From Saccharicrinis sp. (GTDB lineage: Bacteria; Bacteroidota; Bacteroidia; Bacteroidales; Marinilabiliaceae): DNA of 52,932 bases. This document shows positions 1 through 7,301 of this stretch, piece by piece; within the stretch, counting starts at the first letter, position 1, and each line of letters begins with the position of its first letter. The position numbers and the translations under genes are program-made. The DNA lies in assembly GCA_024635585.1 (NCBI GenBank), contig JAGXIP010000107.1, forward strand, positions 1 to 52,932, given 5' to 3'. The notes below the pieces were generated by a model, which searched no databases, had not been told where the DNA came from, and saw only the letters and a list, made by a program, of their open reading frames with translations.

Positions 1-99
1 GAATCCTTCAATGCCAAAATCAAGGAATTTAGACGTCAGTTTAGGGGTGTTGTAGATGTAAAGTTCTTTCTGTTCAGGTTAACAAAGATTTTTGCATGA
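1..99 (+). mobile_element. C-terminal end of an IS transposase, cut by the window edge
   Basis: Frame 1 is open from base 1 and reads 32 codons before TGA at 97-99. The peptide starts ESFNAKIKEFRRQFRGV and ends FFLFRLTKIFA. This resembles the extreme C-terminus of ISL3-type (IS204/IS1001/IS1165, ISAon1-like) transposases common in Bacteroidota. The family call rests on this short tail only. The rest of the element lies outside the window. An insertion sequence next to the regulator fits a contig broken at a repeated element. Confidence 0.6.
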
Positions 100-177
100 A
101 AATAAAAAACAACATTTAGACCCATGTTTTGCATCTGATCCTGAGCTTTCTCAAAATATAATACTGGTTAATTTTTA
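100..177. other. Short AT-rich gap between the IS tail and the HTCS stop
   Basis: These 78 bases separate the transposase stop from the HTCS stop codon. They probably hold the terminal inverted repeat of the insertion sequence, but the other end is not in the window, so the boundary cannot be set. No gene and no clear hairpin terminator is seen. Confidence 0.3.
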
Positions 178-2607
178 TTATACAGTTTTGTTCCGAAATT
201 CTTTTGGTGTCATTCCATACTTCTTTTTAAATGAGCGATTAAAATACGAAGTCGAATTAAAGCCTACATAAATGCTTATTTCGTCAATATTGTAATGCTT
301 ATATTTAATAAATTTGGCTGCTTTTGCAAGCCTTATATCTCTGATAAATTCGGAAGCGCTCTGATTTGAATACTCCTTGAGTTTACGATAAAGAGAACTA
401 CTACTTAAGTTAAGATTATCAGCAAGTTGACTAATGTCGAAATCCGGATTTTGTATATTGTCTTCAATAATAATTTCGGCCATTTGAATAAACGATTTTT
501 TCTCGTTGAGGCTTTCCCCAATCATCTCCCTTGGCGCATAGCGTTTTTCAAGTACAGTCCTATTGTTGATTATATTATCGATTTGTGCCAACAACAGTTG
601 GTCATCAATAGGTTTTGTTAAAAAAGAATCTGCCCCTTTTAAAATAGTCTGCAATTGATAATGGCTCTCGTGCAAAGCAGTAAGCACTATAATAGGAATA
701 TGGCTGGTTTTATTATTTTTTTTAAGGGTATTGATCAGTTCAAGTCCGTCAACTCCGGGCATTTTAAGGTCTGTTATCACCATATCCGGTAGTATTTCCA
801 ATGCAATTTCAACAGCTTGCTTTCCATTTTTTGCAGTGATTATTTTATATCGACTGGATAAAAAATGTTTCAAATAATTTCGTAGGTCATCATTGTCTTC
901 GGCTAGCAGAATAGTGAAACTTTGAACACTAAAAGATGATGGAATTTCAGCATCTGACAATCTCTCTAAGGGTTCCTCAATTTCCAATTGCTGTGGCTGA
1001 GTATATTGCTCAAAAGGGAGCTCATTATTTAAAGGGATATTTAAGATGAAAGTTGAACCTTTATTCAATTCAGAGGCAACCAAAATATTGGCTTTGTTTA
1101 AACGGGCATACTCCTGACTAATATGCAGGCCGATACCCGAACCAGCATGGTTGGATCCCGGATCTGTTGAGAAACGGTCAAAAACTAAGGGGATATTTTT
1201 AGGCTCCATGCCATCTCCAAAGTCTTCTATTCTGACCGCCGCAACTTCACCAAAAAATTGTTCTCCAATGCAATGGTAACTATCATAATTATTGGTTTCA
1301 AGTTGCTTTTTTTCAATGGATAAAATCAGTTTTCCTTTTTCATGCGAGTGCTTTATGGCGTTAGATAAAAGGTTATAAATAATCTTTTCCACTTTGTCGG
1401 GGTCGATACGGATAAATAAAAATTTCACATTTGATTCAAAAACAAAATCGATCTGCTTTTCAGCAATCTCCAATTGGAAACATTGACAGGTGTTATAACA
1501 AAGTTCAACAATATCTGTTGATTCAAACTTCATATGTATCTTGCCCACCTCAATCAGCCTGATATCTAAAATTTGCTTTGTAAGTCGCAATAGACGATCT
1601 GCATTACGTTTGATGACTTGCAAATTATTTACCGCACTTTTATCGAATTTAAGTTTCTCCATCAAATTGTTTAATGGCGAAAGTATCAAAGTGAGTGGGG
1701 TAAAAAACTCATGCGAAATATTGGTAAAGAATTTTTGTTTTTCGGAATGTAGCATTTCGTTGGCCTCATTCTTATACCGAGCGGCATAAATTTGTTTTTG
1801 AACCCTGAACCTGAACTGCATTTCGCGTAAAATAAAAAATACAAGCAAGGCAAAAATAAATGAATACAAAATATAAGCATACCATGTTTGCCAAAACGGA
1901 GGTGTTACAGTGATGGAAACCTGAAACGGTTTTGTACTCCATACCCCATCGTTATTTGCTGCATAGGCCTCTAATTGGTATTGTCCGGGAGGAATTTTCG
2001 TGAAAGTAATATCTTTAGTCTGGGAGGTTTCTACCCAATTTTCCTGATAATTGGTTAAACGATATTTTAGCTTATTTTTTGCTGGTTTAATATAATTATT
2101 AGAGGCAAATGCAAATGTCAAAGAGTTTTGATCGTATCGCAACTCAATTTCCCTTACGTCGGCCAAGTGCTTTGAATTGGTTTTTACCTCAGTATTATGT
2201 TGAAACTCTCTGTTATTTACGGTAATTTTAGAAAGATAAACCTGTGGCGCAAATGGATTCTCAATAATGTATCCTGGATCTATTATATTAAAACCATTGG
2301 GTGCACCAAAGAATAGCTTGCCGTTAGAGCTTTTATAGGCGGAATTTGGCAAGAACTGGGGTCCAGACAAGCCATCTAAAATAGAAAAGTGTTTTGTTGT
2401 AGATTGATTAGGGTTAAATCGATAAATACCATTATTTGTTGAAAACCATACATTTCCAATATCATCTGACAAAAGACTGTAAACATCCAGCCCTTTAATT
2501 AAGGGGTTATCGGCAAATTCTATTATTTGTTTATTCTCATAGTCCATAATGAAAATTCCAGCACTTTTGGTACCAAACCAAATATTACCATTATCCTGGA
2601 GCATCAT
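178..2607 (-). CDS. HTCS hybrid sensor/regulator, C-terminal part (broken gene)
   Basis: This is the downstream part of a hybrid two-component system protein, the usual PUL regulator that senses oligosaccharide in the periplasm and activates the enzyme genes. In this 809-residue fragment the order is: last propeller repeats (1-110), Y_Y_Y domain (about 170-235), one membrane segment (about 242-262), HisKA with phospho-acceptor His299 in SHEFFTPLT, HATPase with N-box NLLSNAIKHS (412-421) and glycine boxes DFGDGM and GSGIGLH, receiver domain (about 564-680) with Asp613 in VITDLKMP and Lys665, and an AraC-type HTH (about 710-809). All key residues are present. The upstream frame is separated only by an in-frame TAA (2626-2628). 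The Met at 2607 is inside a propeller blade, so it is unlikely to be a natural start. Confidence 0.93.
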   Translation of the reverse strand: MMLQDNGNIWFGTKSAGIFIMDYENKQIIEFADNPLIKGLDVYSLLSDDIGNVWFSTNNGIYRFNPNQSTTKHFSILDGLSGPQFLPNSAYKSSNGKLFFGAPNGFNIIDPGYIIENPFAPQVYLSKITVNNREFQHNTEVKTNSKHLADVREIELRYDQNSLTFAFASNNYIKPAKNKLKYRLTNYQENWVETSQTKDITFTKIPPGQYQLEAYAANNDGVWSTKPFQVSITVTPPFWQTWYAYILYSFIFALLVFFILREMQFRFRVQKQIYAARYKNEANEMLHSEKQKFFTNISHEFFTPLTLILSPLNNLMEKLKFDKSAVNNLQVIKRNADRLLRLTKQILDIRLIEVGKIHMKFESTDIVELCYNTCQCFQLEIAEKQIDFVFESNVKFLFIRIDPDKVEKIIYNLLSNAIKHSHEKGKLILSIEKKQLETNNYDSYHCIGEQFFGEVAAVRIEDFGDGMEPKNIPLVFDRFSTDPGSNHAGSGIGLHISQEYARLNKANILVASELNKGSTFILNIPLNNELPFEQYTQPQQLEIEEPLERLSDAEIPSSFSVQSFTILLAEDNDDLRNYLKHFLSSRYKIITAKNGKQAVEIALEILPDMVITDLKMPGVDGLELINTLKKNNKTSHIPIIVLTALHESHYQLQTILKGADSFLTKPIDDQLLLAQIDNIINNRTVLEKRYAPREMIGESLNEKKSFIQMAEIIIEDNIQNPDFDISQLADNLNLSSSSLYRKLKEYSNQSASEFIRDIRLAKAAKFIKYKHYNIDEISIYVGFNSTSYFNRSFKKKYGMTPKEFRNKTV

Positions 2608-2625
2608 AGAATATACAATACCATT

Positions 2626-4377
2626 TTAAAGCAACTTGGAGGCCGAAACAACAGCTGGTCTATGAAAATTATCCAAACCTTTTTCTTTTGTAAAAATTCC
2701 ACCCTCGGTACATACCCACAAGTTACCGTCTGTATCTGTCAACGTATTCCAAACTCGGTTAGGCGAATTTACAATGGTTTTATCAGAATCAAGGAGATAG
2801 TTGGTTGTTTTTTTTGTTGTTGTATCGTATTTGTAAACACCAAACCCTTTGGTACCCAACCACAGCAAATTATCTTGCGGGTTTATAGACGAGACTAGCA
2901 AATCAGATAAAGAATTAAAATTTCCAATCCTTTCCAGCGATCGACGGGATACGTTATATTGCCATAATCCCTGACCAAAAGTGCCTATCCAAATCACTTT
3001 ACCATCTGAGGTAGCCAAAGATTTTACTCTGGTTATTTGATCAAGTGCTCCCAGTTTAGGATTTTCGTTATAGTCAAGCTGTGCAATGTCGAAGTAACTG
3101 ATACCCAATGTTTCGCATCCCACCCAAATTCGATTATTTTTATCCTCTACAAAAGACGAAATAACACTTTGATCGTTCCGGCTATTCGGAATAGTTTTAA
3201 AATGTTCAAACTCGTAATTATAATCACTATAATATGCTAACCCACCGCTCCAAGTACCAACCCATACACTGCCATCGGAATTATGGTAAAGAGTATAAAT
3301 ACTATTGTGAGGAAGTCCTTTGTATGAATCGCGACGTACAATAGTAGATTTTTCGCCATCGAGAATTAGGATCCCTTTGTAGGTGCCTATCCATATTTCT
3401 CCGTTGTTCCGTTTAATAATCTCGCGAACTCTGTTATGCGGTAGAAGATGGCCGTTGGAATCGTCATCTTTATATTGTATGACAATTTTTCCAGACGAAT
3501 TAACTACCTCTACTCCGTTGCCTTCGTAGCCAATGTAATACTTATCGCCATCAATACATACCGCCTGAACCGGAAATGGCTTTGATATATGAAATTTTTC
3601 CAATGGTGAATTAAGAGATTTGGCCGTAAATACCATGCCATCGGCAGTGCCCAATAGGAGGGTGCCGCCGGGTGATTTATCCATAAAACTAATTTTTTTG
3701 GATATTTCTTGGTCAAATGAGGGAATGGTTTTTAAGCTGTGTGTATTGCTGTTAAATTTCAACAGTGAATTATTACTGGTGAGTAAATAGATACTGTCCT
3801 TATATTGTAAAAAATTTTCGACTACAAGATTCCCCTCTTTTTGGGGCCCACCTACAAACTTGATCCAGTCGAATGAATCGGTTTGACTGTTGAACCTGCA
3901 TACTCCCCCATCGGTACAAACCCATAAAACATTGGAACTATCTCGGTACACTTTGTTTACTTTTGAACGTTTTGTACCATTTTGTAAAGAATCTAAATCG
4001 TATTTTTCAACTTTATAGGTATTGTAGTAGTACAGACCGTTATCACATCCAAACCATATAAAACCATTTTTATCTTCAGTAATGGTGTTGATGGCGCCAA
4101 ATACAAATCCTGATTCGGGCGAAATTTTTTCAAATGTGTAGCTATTGCTAAAAATAGTTGTTGGAAATTGTACAAAGACTATCACAAATAGAATAATGAT
4201 CCTTGTTTTCATATCTAATTTCATTTCATTTAGTTCCTTAGATTCTTCTCTGATGAAATATTTAGGTAAAATTAACAAAATGCCCACAATAGCGGCACAT
4301 ACCCGAACAATTATTTCTTTTTGGGCCAATAGTTCGCTTTTGAGACTAAAATTCAGATTTTTGGCTTTCAACTTCAA
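2626..4377 (-). CDS. HTCS hybrid sensor/regulator, N-terminal sensor part (broken gene)
   Basis: This is the periplasmic sensor half of the regulator. The open frame reaches 4377, but the likely start is the Met at 4224 or 4212, because the sequence beginning MKTRIIILFVIVF is a good signal peptide and the upstream 51-55 residues look untypical. The rest is made of Reg_prop beta-propeller repeats, seen as repeated GxIWIGT-like blocks (for example NGFIWFGCDNGL, GEIWIGTYKGIL, GSVWVGTWSGGL, NLWVCTEGGIF). It stops at TAA 2626-2628 within a propeller repeat. The same frame continues as NGIVYSMMLQDNGNIWFGT, the normal next blade. If the stop is real, the cell makes a secreted propeller without kinase or DNA-binding domain. 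The gene is divergent from the enzyme operon, as is usual for PUL regulators. Confidence 0.92.
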   Translation of the reverse strand: MKLKAKNLNFSLKSELLAQKEIIVRVCAAIVGILLILPKYFIREESKELNEMKLDMKTRIIILFVIVFVQFPTTIFSNSYTFEKISPESGFVFGAINTITEDKNGFIWFGCDNGLYYYNTYKVEKYDLDSLQNGTKRSKVNKVYRDSSNVLWVCTDGGVCRFNSQTDSFDWIKFVGGPQKEGNLVVENFLQYKDSIYLLTSNNSLLKFNSNTHSLKTIPSFDQEISKKISFMDKSPGGTLLLGTADGMVFTAKSLNSPLEKFHISKPFPVQAVCIDGDKYYIGYEGNGVEVVNSSGKIVIQYKDDDSNGHLLPHNRVREIIKRNNGEIWIGTYKGILILDGEKSTIVRRDSYKGLPHNSIYTLYHNSDGSVWVGTWSGGLAYYSDYNYEFEHFKTIPNSRNDQSVISSFVEDKNNRIWVGCETLGISYFDIAQLDYNENPKLGALDQITRVKSLATSDGKVIWIGTFGQGLWQYNVSRRSLERIGNFNSLSDLLVSSINPQDNLLWLGTKGFGVYKYDTTTKKTTNYLLDSDKTIVNSPNRVWNTLTDTDGNLWVCTEGGIFTKEKGLDNFHRPAVVSASKLL

Positions 4378-4398
4378 TTTTTAGCACATATTACTTCT

Positions 4399-4406
4399 TA
4401 GCTTTG
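4399..4406 (+). promoter_or_regulatory. Possible Bacteroidota -7 box (TAGCTTTG) upstream of the enzyme operon
   Basis: TAGCTTTG matches the Bacteroidota sigma-70 -7 consensus TAnnTTTG. It lies 66 bases before the first enzyme ATG, in the divergent gap between regulator and operon. The -33 region at the expected distance is T-rich but has no exact TTTG, so this is only a candidate. The HTCS binding site would also be expected in this gap; no clear repeat was identified. Confidence 0.3.
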
Positions 4407-4471
4407 AAAAAAGTCGCTAACAGGGCATTTTAATTAAAAATTCTTATTCTGAAAAATTAAAGATTTAATTA

Positions 4472-6115
4472 ATGAAACACATTTTATTCTTATCATTTGC
4501 CGTTTTTTCATTCACCATTCAACAGGCTCAACAATTACAATTACGGAGTTCAGCATCAGTTAATCAAACCTACGAAATAACTAAAACAGCCTTTTGTTCA
4601 GATGGTTCCGATAGGGCTAGCAATGGCACTCCTCGTTTCGATGGACCTATGGAAGCACGTGGAATTACCTATAAATACTACCAATATGTATCTTACTATG
4701 AGCAAGACGGTAGTGTTGTTATTGCCCGGAAAAATTTAAAAAGCACCGATCCCTGGGAGAAAACCACGGTACCCAACTATTTTATGAAATTAGACGATCG
4801 TCACAGGAAAATTTCGATTGGAATTTCGAGGGGAGATGGTGTCATCCATTTGGCATTTGACCATCACAACGAAGGCGTTTTTAATTATGCAAGAACCGAT
4901 GTTGATGTTGCCAATAATCCGGCAGCAACAATCTGGGATAGTTCCGTTTTTACCTATGTTCCTAATCTGAATTTAACTGTAAGTCCGGGCGATGTAACCT
5001 ATCCCTCCTTTTATTCTATTGACGGAACCGGTGATATGATTCTGTATTGGAGATCCGGCGGAGCCACAAAGGGAGAAATGAACCTTGCGAATTATAGTAG
5101 CACTTCGCATACCTGGAGTTTTATTGGACGAGCAACATCGCAGGATGGGCATTTCAACGGCATGTTTGGAACACGAGGGCCTTATGAAGCAGGAATTAAT
5201 TCTGATGCCGACGGCAATATACACATTGCATGGCTTTGGCGCGAAGAATCAAAACTGCACGGAGGCATCAAATATAAATATGGCAACCATGGTTTGTTTT
5301 ACGCCCAAAGCCACGATGGAGGATTTTCTTGGTTAAAAAACAATGGTGATCAAATTGCTGACACACGTCTTGGAGAAACAGTTTCTATTGACAACATTGG
5401 TGGAACGGTGCGGGAAATTCCAATCGGCTTGGAGGCCTCTAATACCCGCATCTTCTCTTCGGTTGACCCTTTTACAGGTTATTTACACGTGATTTCGAGT
5501 CACTATGTGATGAATACTACCACCACAAAAGCACATCATTATATAAGAGACGACAAAGGTAACTGGACAACTATTGTTACGCCATTGGCATTAGGCGGTG
5601 GCGTTGCCAAATTTACTGACGATTACTTATTCGTACTTTCAGGAACAACCATTTATGTATTGCAAAGAGATGAGAACTTCTTGAATTGGAAAAAAATAAA
5701 TATTGATTACAACTTTCCGTCTGGAGAAAGCAGTTGGGATATTAGTCGCATCAATGAAGGTATTATTTCTTTGTTAATACAGCATAACCCTTCATCAATT
5801 GGCATGCCATCTCCTGTTCAGGTATTTGAAGTGCAAATAGCAGATGCATCCCCTACTGCTATTGATAATGTGGCAAATAACCATTTCAAATTATACCCAA
5901 ACCCAAGCAATTCTGTGTTTAATATTGAGCTGGGAAAATCAGATGGAACACAAATTTCAATTTATAACATCAGTGGCAATTTGGTATATAAAAAGCATGA
6001 GGTATCAGAAAAACTAGTTATATCAAAACAGGAACTCCCAGGAAATGGAGTCTATCTTATTCAAATTCAAAAAGATGGAGAGATAATTCACACCCAAAAA
6101 CTTATTGTTATTTAA
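4472..6115 (+). CDS. BNR_4-type beta-propeller protein, probable polysaccharide lyase (PL24/PL25-like), T9SS cargo
   Basis: The 547-residue protein has a signal peptide (1-19), a BNR_4 seven-bladed propeller (about 30-460) and a type IX secretion tail (about 473-547, with YPNPSNSVF), so it is probably at the cell surface. The family includes ulvan lyases (PL24, PL25), which cleave Rha-GlcA/IdoA bonds by beta-elimination using two histidines. Here DRHR (His111) is followed about 20 residues on by DHH (131-132), the arrangement expected for that pair. It is first in the plus-strand run, opposite the regulator. Two relatives occur at 42544 and 47112; the latter is very similar (shared FCSDGSDRA, YQYVSY, DGVIHLAFDHHN). 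The lyase role is inferred; exact PL family is uncertain. Confidence 0.8.
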   Translation: MKHILFLSFAVFSFTIQQAQQLQLRSSASVNQTYEITKTAFCSDGSDRASNGTPRFDGPMEARGITYKYYQYVSYYEQDGSVVIARKNLKSTDPWEKTTVPNYFMKLDDRHRKISIGISRGDGVIHLAFDHHNEGVFNYARTDVDVANNPAATIWDSSVFTYVPNLNLTVSPGDVTYPSFYSIDGTGDMILYWRSGGATKGEMNLANYSSTSHTWSFIGRATSQDGHFNGMFGTRGPYEAGINSDADGNIHIAWLWREESKLHGGIKYKYGNHGLFYAQSHDGGFSWLKNNGDQIADTRLGETVSIDNIGGTVREIPIGLEASNTRIFSSVDPFTGYLHVISSHYVMNTTTTKAHHYIRDDKGNWTTIVTPLALGGGVAKFTDDYLFVLSGTTIYVLQRDENFLNWKKINIDYNFPSGESSWDISRINEGIISLLIQHNPSSIGMPSPVQVFEVQIADASPTAIDNVANNHFKLYPNPSNSVFNIELGKSDGTQISIYNISGNLVYKKHEVSEKLVISKQELPGNGVYLIQIQKDGEIIHTQKLIVI

Positions 6116-6167
6116 CAATTTTTTAGTTGTATCATATTATCTTAAAAAGGCATACAAACAGTTAAAA

Positions 6168-6248
6168 ATGAAATCATTAATTAAAAAAATATCTTTAGGA
6201 TTACTCCTTTTTACTTTCGTTAGCGGAATACAAACGAATGCTCAATAA
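6168..6248 (+). pseudogene. Orphaned signal-peptide start of the GH105 gene
   Basis: ATG at 6168 opens a 26-codon frame encoding a standard signal peptide (MKSLIKKISLGLLLFTF, ending TNAQ). It ends at TAA 6246-6248, exactly where cleavage would be expected. The same frame continues without another stop into the GH105 enzyme ([15 protein letters not shown]). This is the natural N-terminus of that gene, cut off by one nonsense codon. Confidence 0.8.
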
Positions 6249-6260
6249 ACGCTTAATAAA

Positions 6261-7301
6261 TTGGAAATTAAACATGCCATGATTAAAGCACTGGAGTGGC
6301 AGGAAAGTCATCCTATTTTTGCCGTTGCACCTACCGATTGGACAAATGGAGCTTATTATGTGGGTGTTTCAAAAGCACATTATATCACTCAAGATCAAAA
6401 GTATTTGGCAGCATTAAAAACCGCAGGTTACCGCAACGGGTGGAATACCTACGATCGAACTTACCATGCAGATGATATCGCTATTTCTTACAGCTATTTA
6501 TATTTAGAAATGAATGATAGTCGCAAAAACGTGGTGGATCTTCAACCTACCATTACTTTCATTAACGAACATTTGTACAAGCCAAATAATTGGAAAGATG
6601 GTACAGATAATGATAAAATGAAAAGCATATTGTGGTGGTGGTGTGATGCTTTATTTATGGCACCTCCCGTAATTAATTTATATGCTAAATATGCCAATGA
6701 TTCAAAATATCTGGATGATATGCACAGGCATTATATGGAGACATATGAGTTGCTATACGATAAAAAAGAACACTTATTTGCACGTGATAGCCGATTTATA
6801 TGGCAAGGAACATCCGAAGACTTAAAAGAAGAAAATGGCAAAAAAATATTCTGGTCGCGTGGAAATGGATGGGTATTGGCCGGATTAGCCCTGATACTTG
6901 AAGATATGCCCAAAGACTATCAATATCGTAAATTTTATGTGAATCTCTACAAGGAAATGGCGGAGCGGATTATAGCATTGCAGGACAAAGATGGCCTGTG
7001 GCGAACAAGTTTATTATCGCCAGAATCCTATGACCATGGCGAAGTGAGCGGCAGCGGTTTTTTTACGTATGCACTCGCTTGGGGAGTAAATAAGGGTATT
7101 TTAAATAAATCGAAATATCAACCCCAATTAATAAAAGCATGGAGCGCTTTGCTAAAATGCCAGCAGGATGATGGTATGGTTGGCTGGGTTCAAAACATTG
7201 GGGCCAGTCCCGAGCCTGCAACTGCCGATAGTTGGCAAAATTTTGGTAGTGGTGCATTTTTACTGGCTGGCAGTGAAATGTTAAATATGACTAATAAATA
7301 A
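6261..7301 (+). CDS. GH105 unsaturated glucuronyl/galacturonyl hydrolase (5' end cut off by in-frame stop)
   Basis: This is a GH88/GH105-type (alpha/alpha)6-barrel enzyme that removes the 4,5-unsaturated uronic acid left by lyases. Visible motifs include [29 protein letters not shown], the conserved [12 protein letters not shown] (with the probable catalytic Asp), [15 protein letters not shown] and DGLWRTSLL, over 346 residues, close to family length for the mature domain. The listed start at 6261 is TTG; the nearest ATG in frame is 6288. Neither gives a signal peptide. The true start is ATG 6168, blocked by TAA at 6246-6248. If translated from an internal start, the product would stay in the cytoplasm. 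A second, intact GH105 at 17498 may compensate. Confidence 0.88.
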   Translation: MEIKHAMIKALEWQESHPIFAVAPTDWTNGAYYVGVSKAHYITQDQKYLAALKTAGYRNGWNTYDRTYHADDIAISYSYLYLEMNDSRKNVVDLQPTITFINEHLYKPNNWKDGTDNDKMKSILWWWCDALFMAPPVINLYAKYANDSKYLDDMHRHYMETYELLYDKKEHLFARDSRFIWQGTSEDLKEENGKKIFWSRGNGWVLAGLALILEDMPKDYQYRKFYVNLYKEMAERIIALQDKDGLWRTSLLSPESYDHGEVSGSGFFTYALAWGVNKGILNKSKYQPQLIKAWSALLKCQQDDGMVGWVQNIGASPEPATADSWQNFGSGAFLLAGSEMLNMTNK

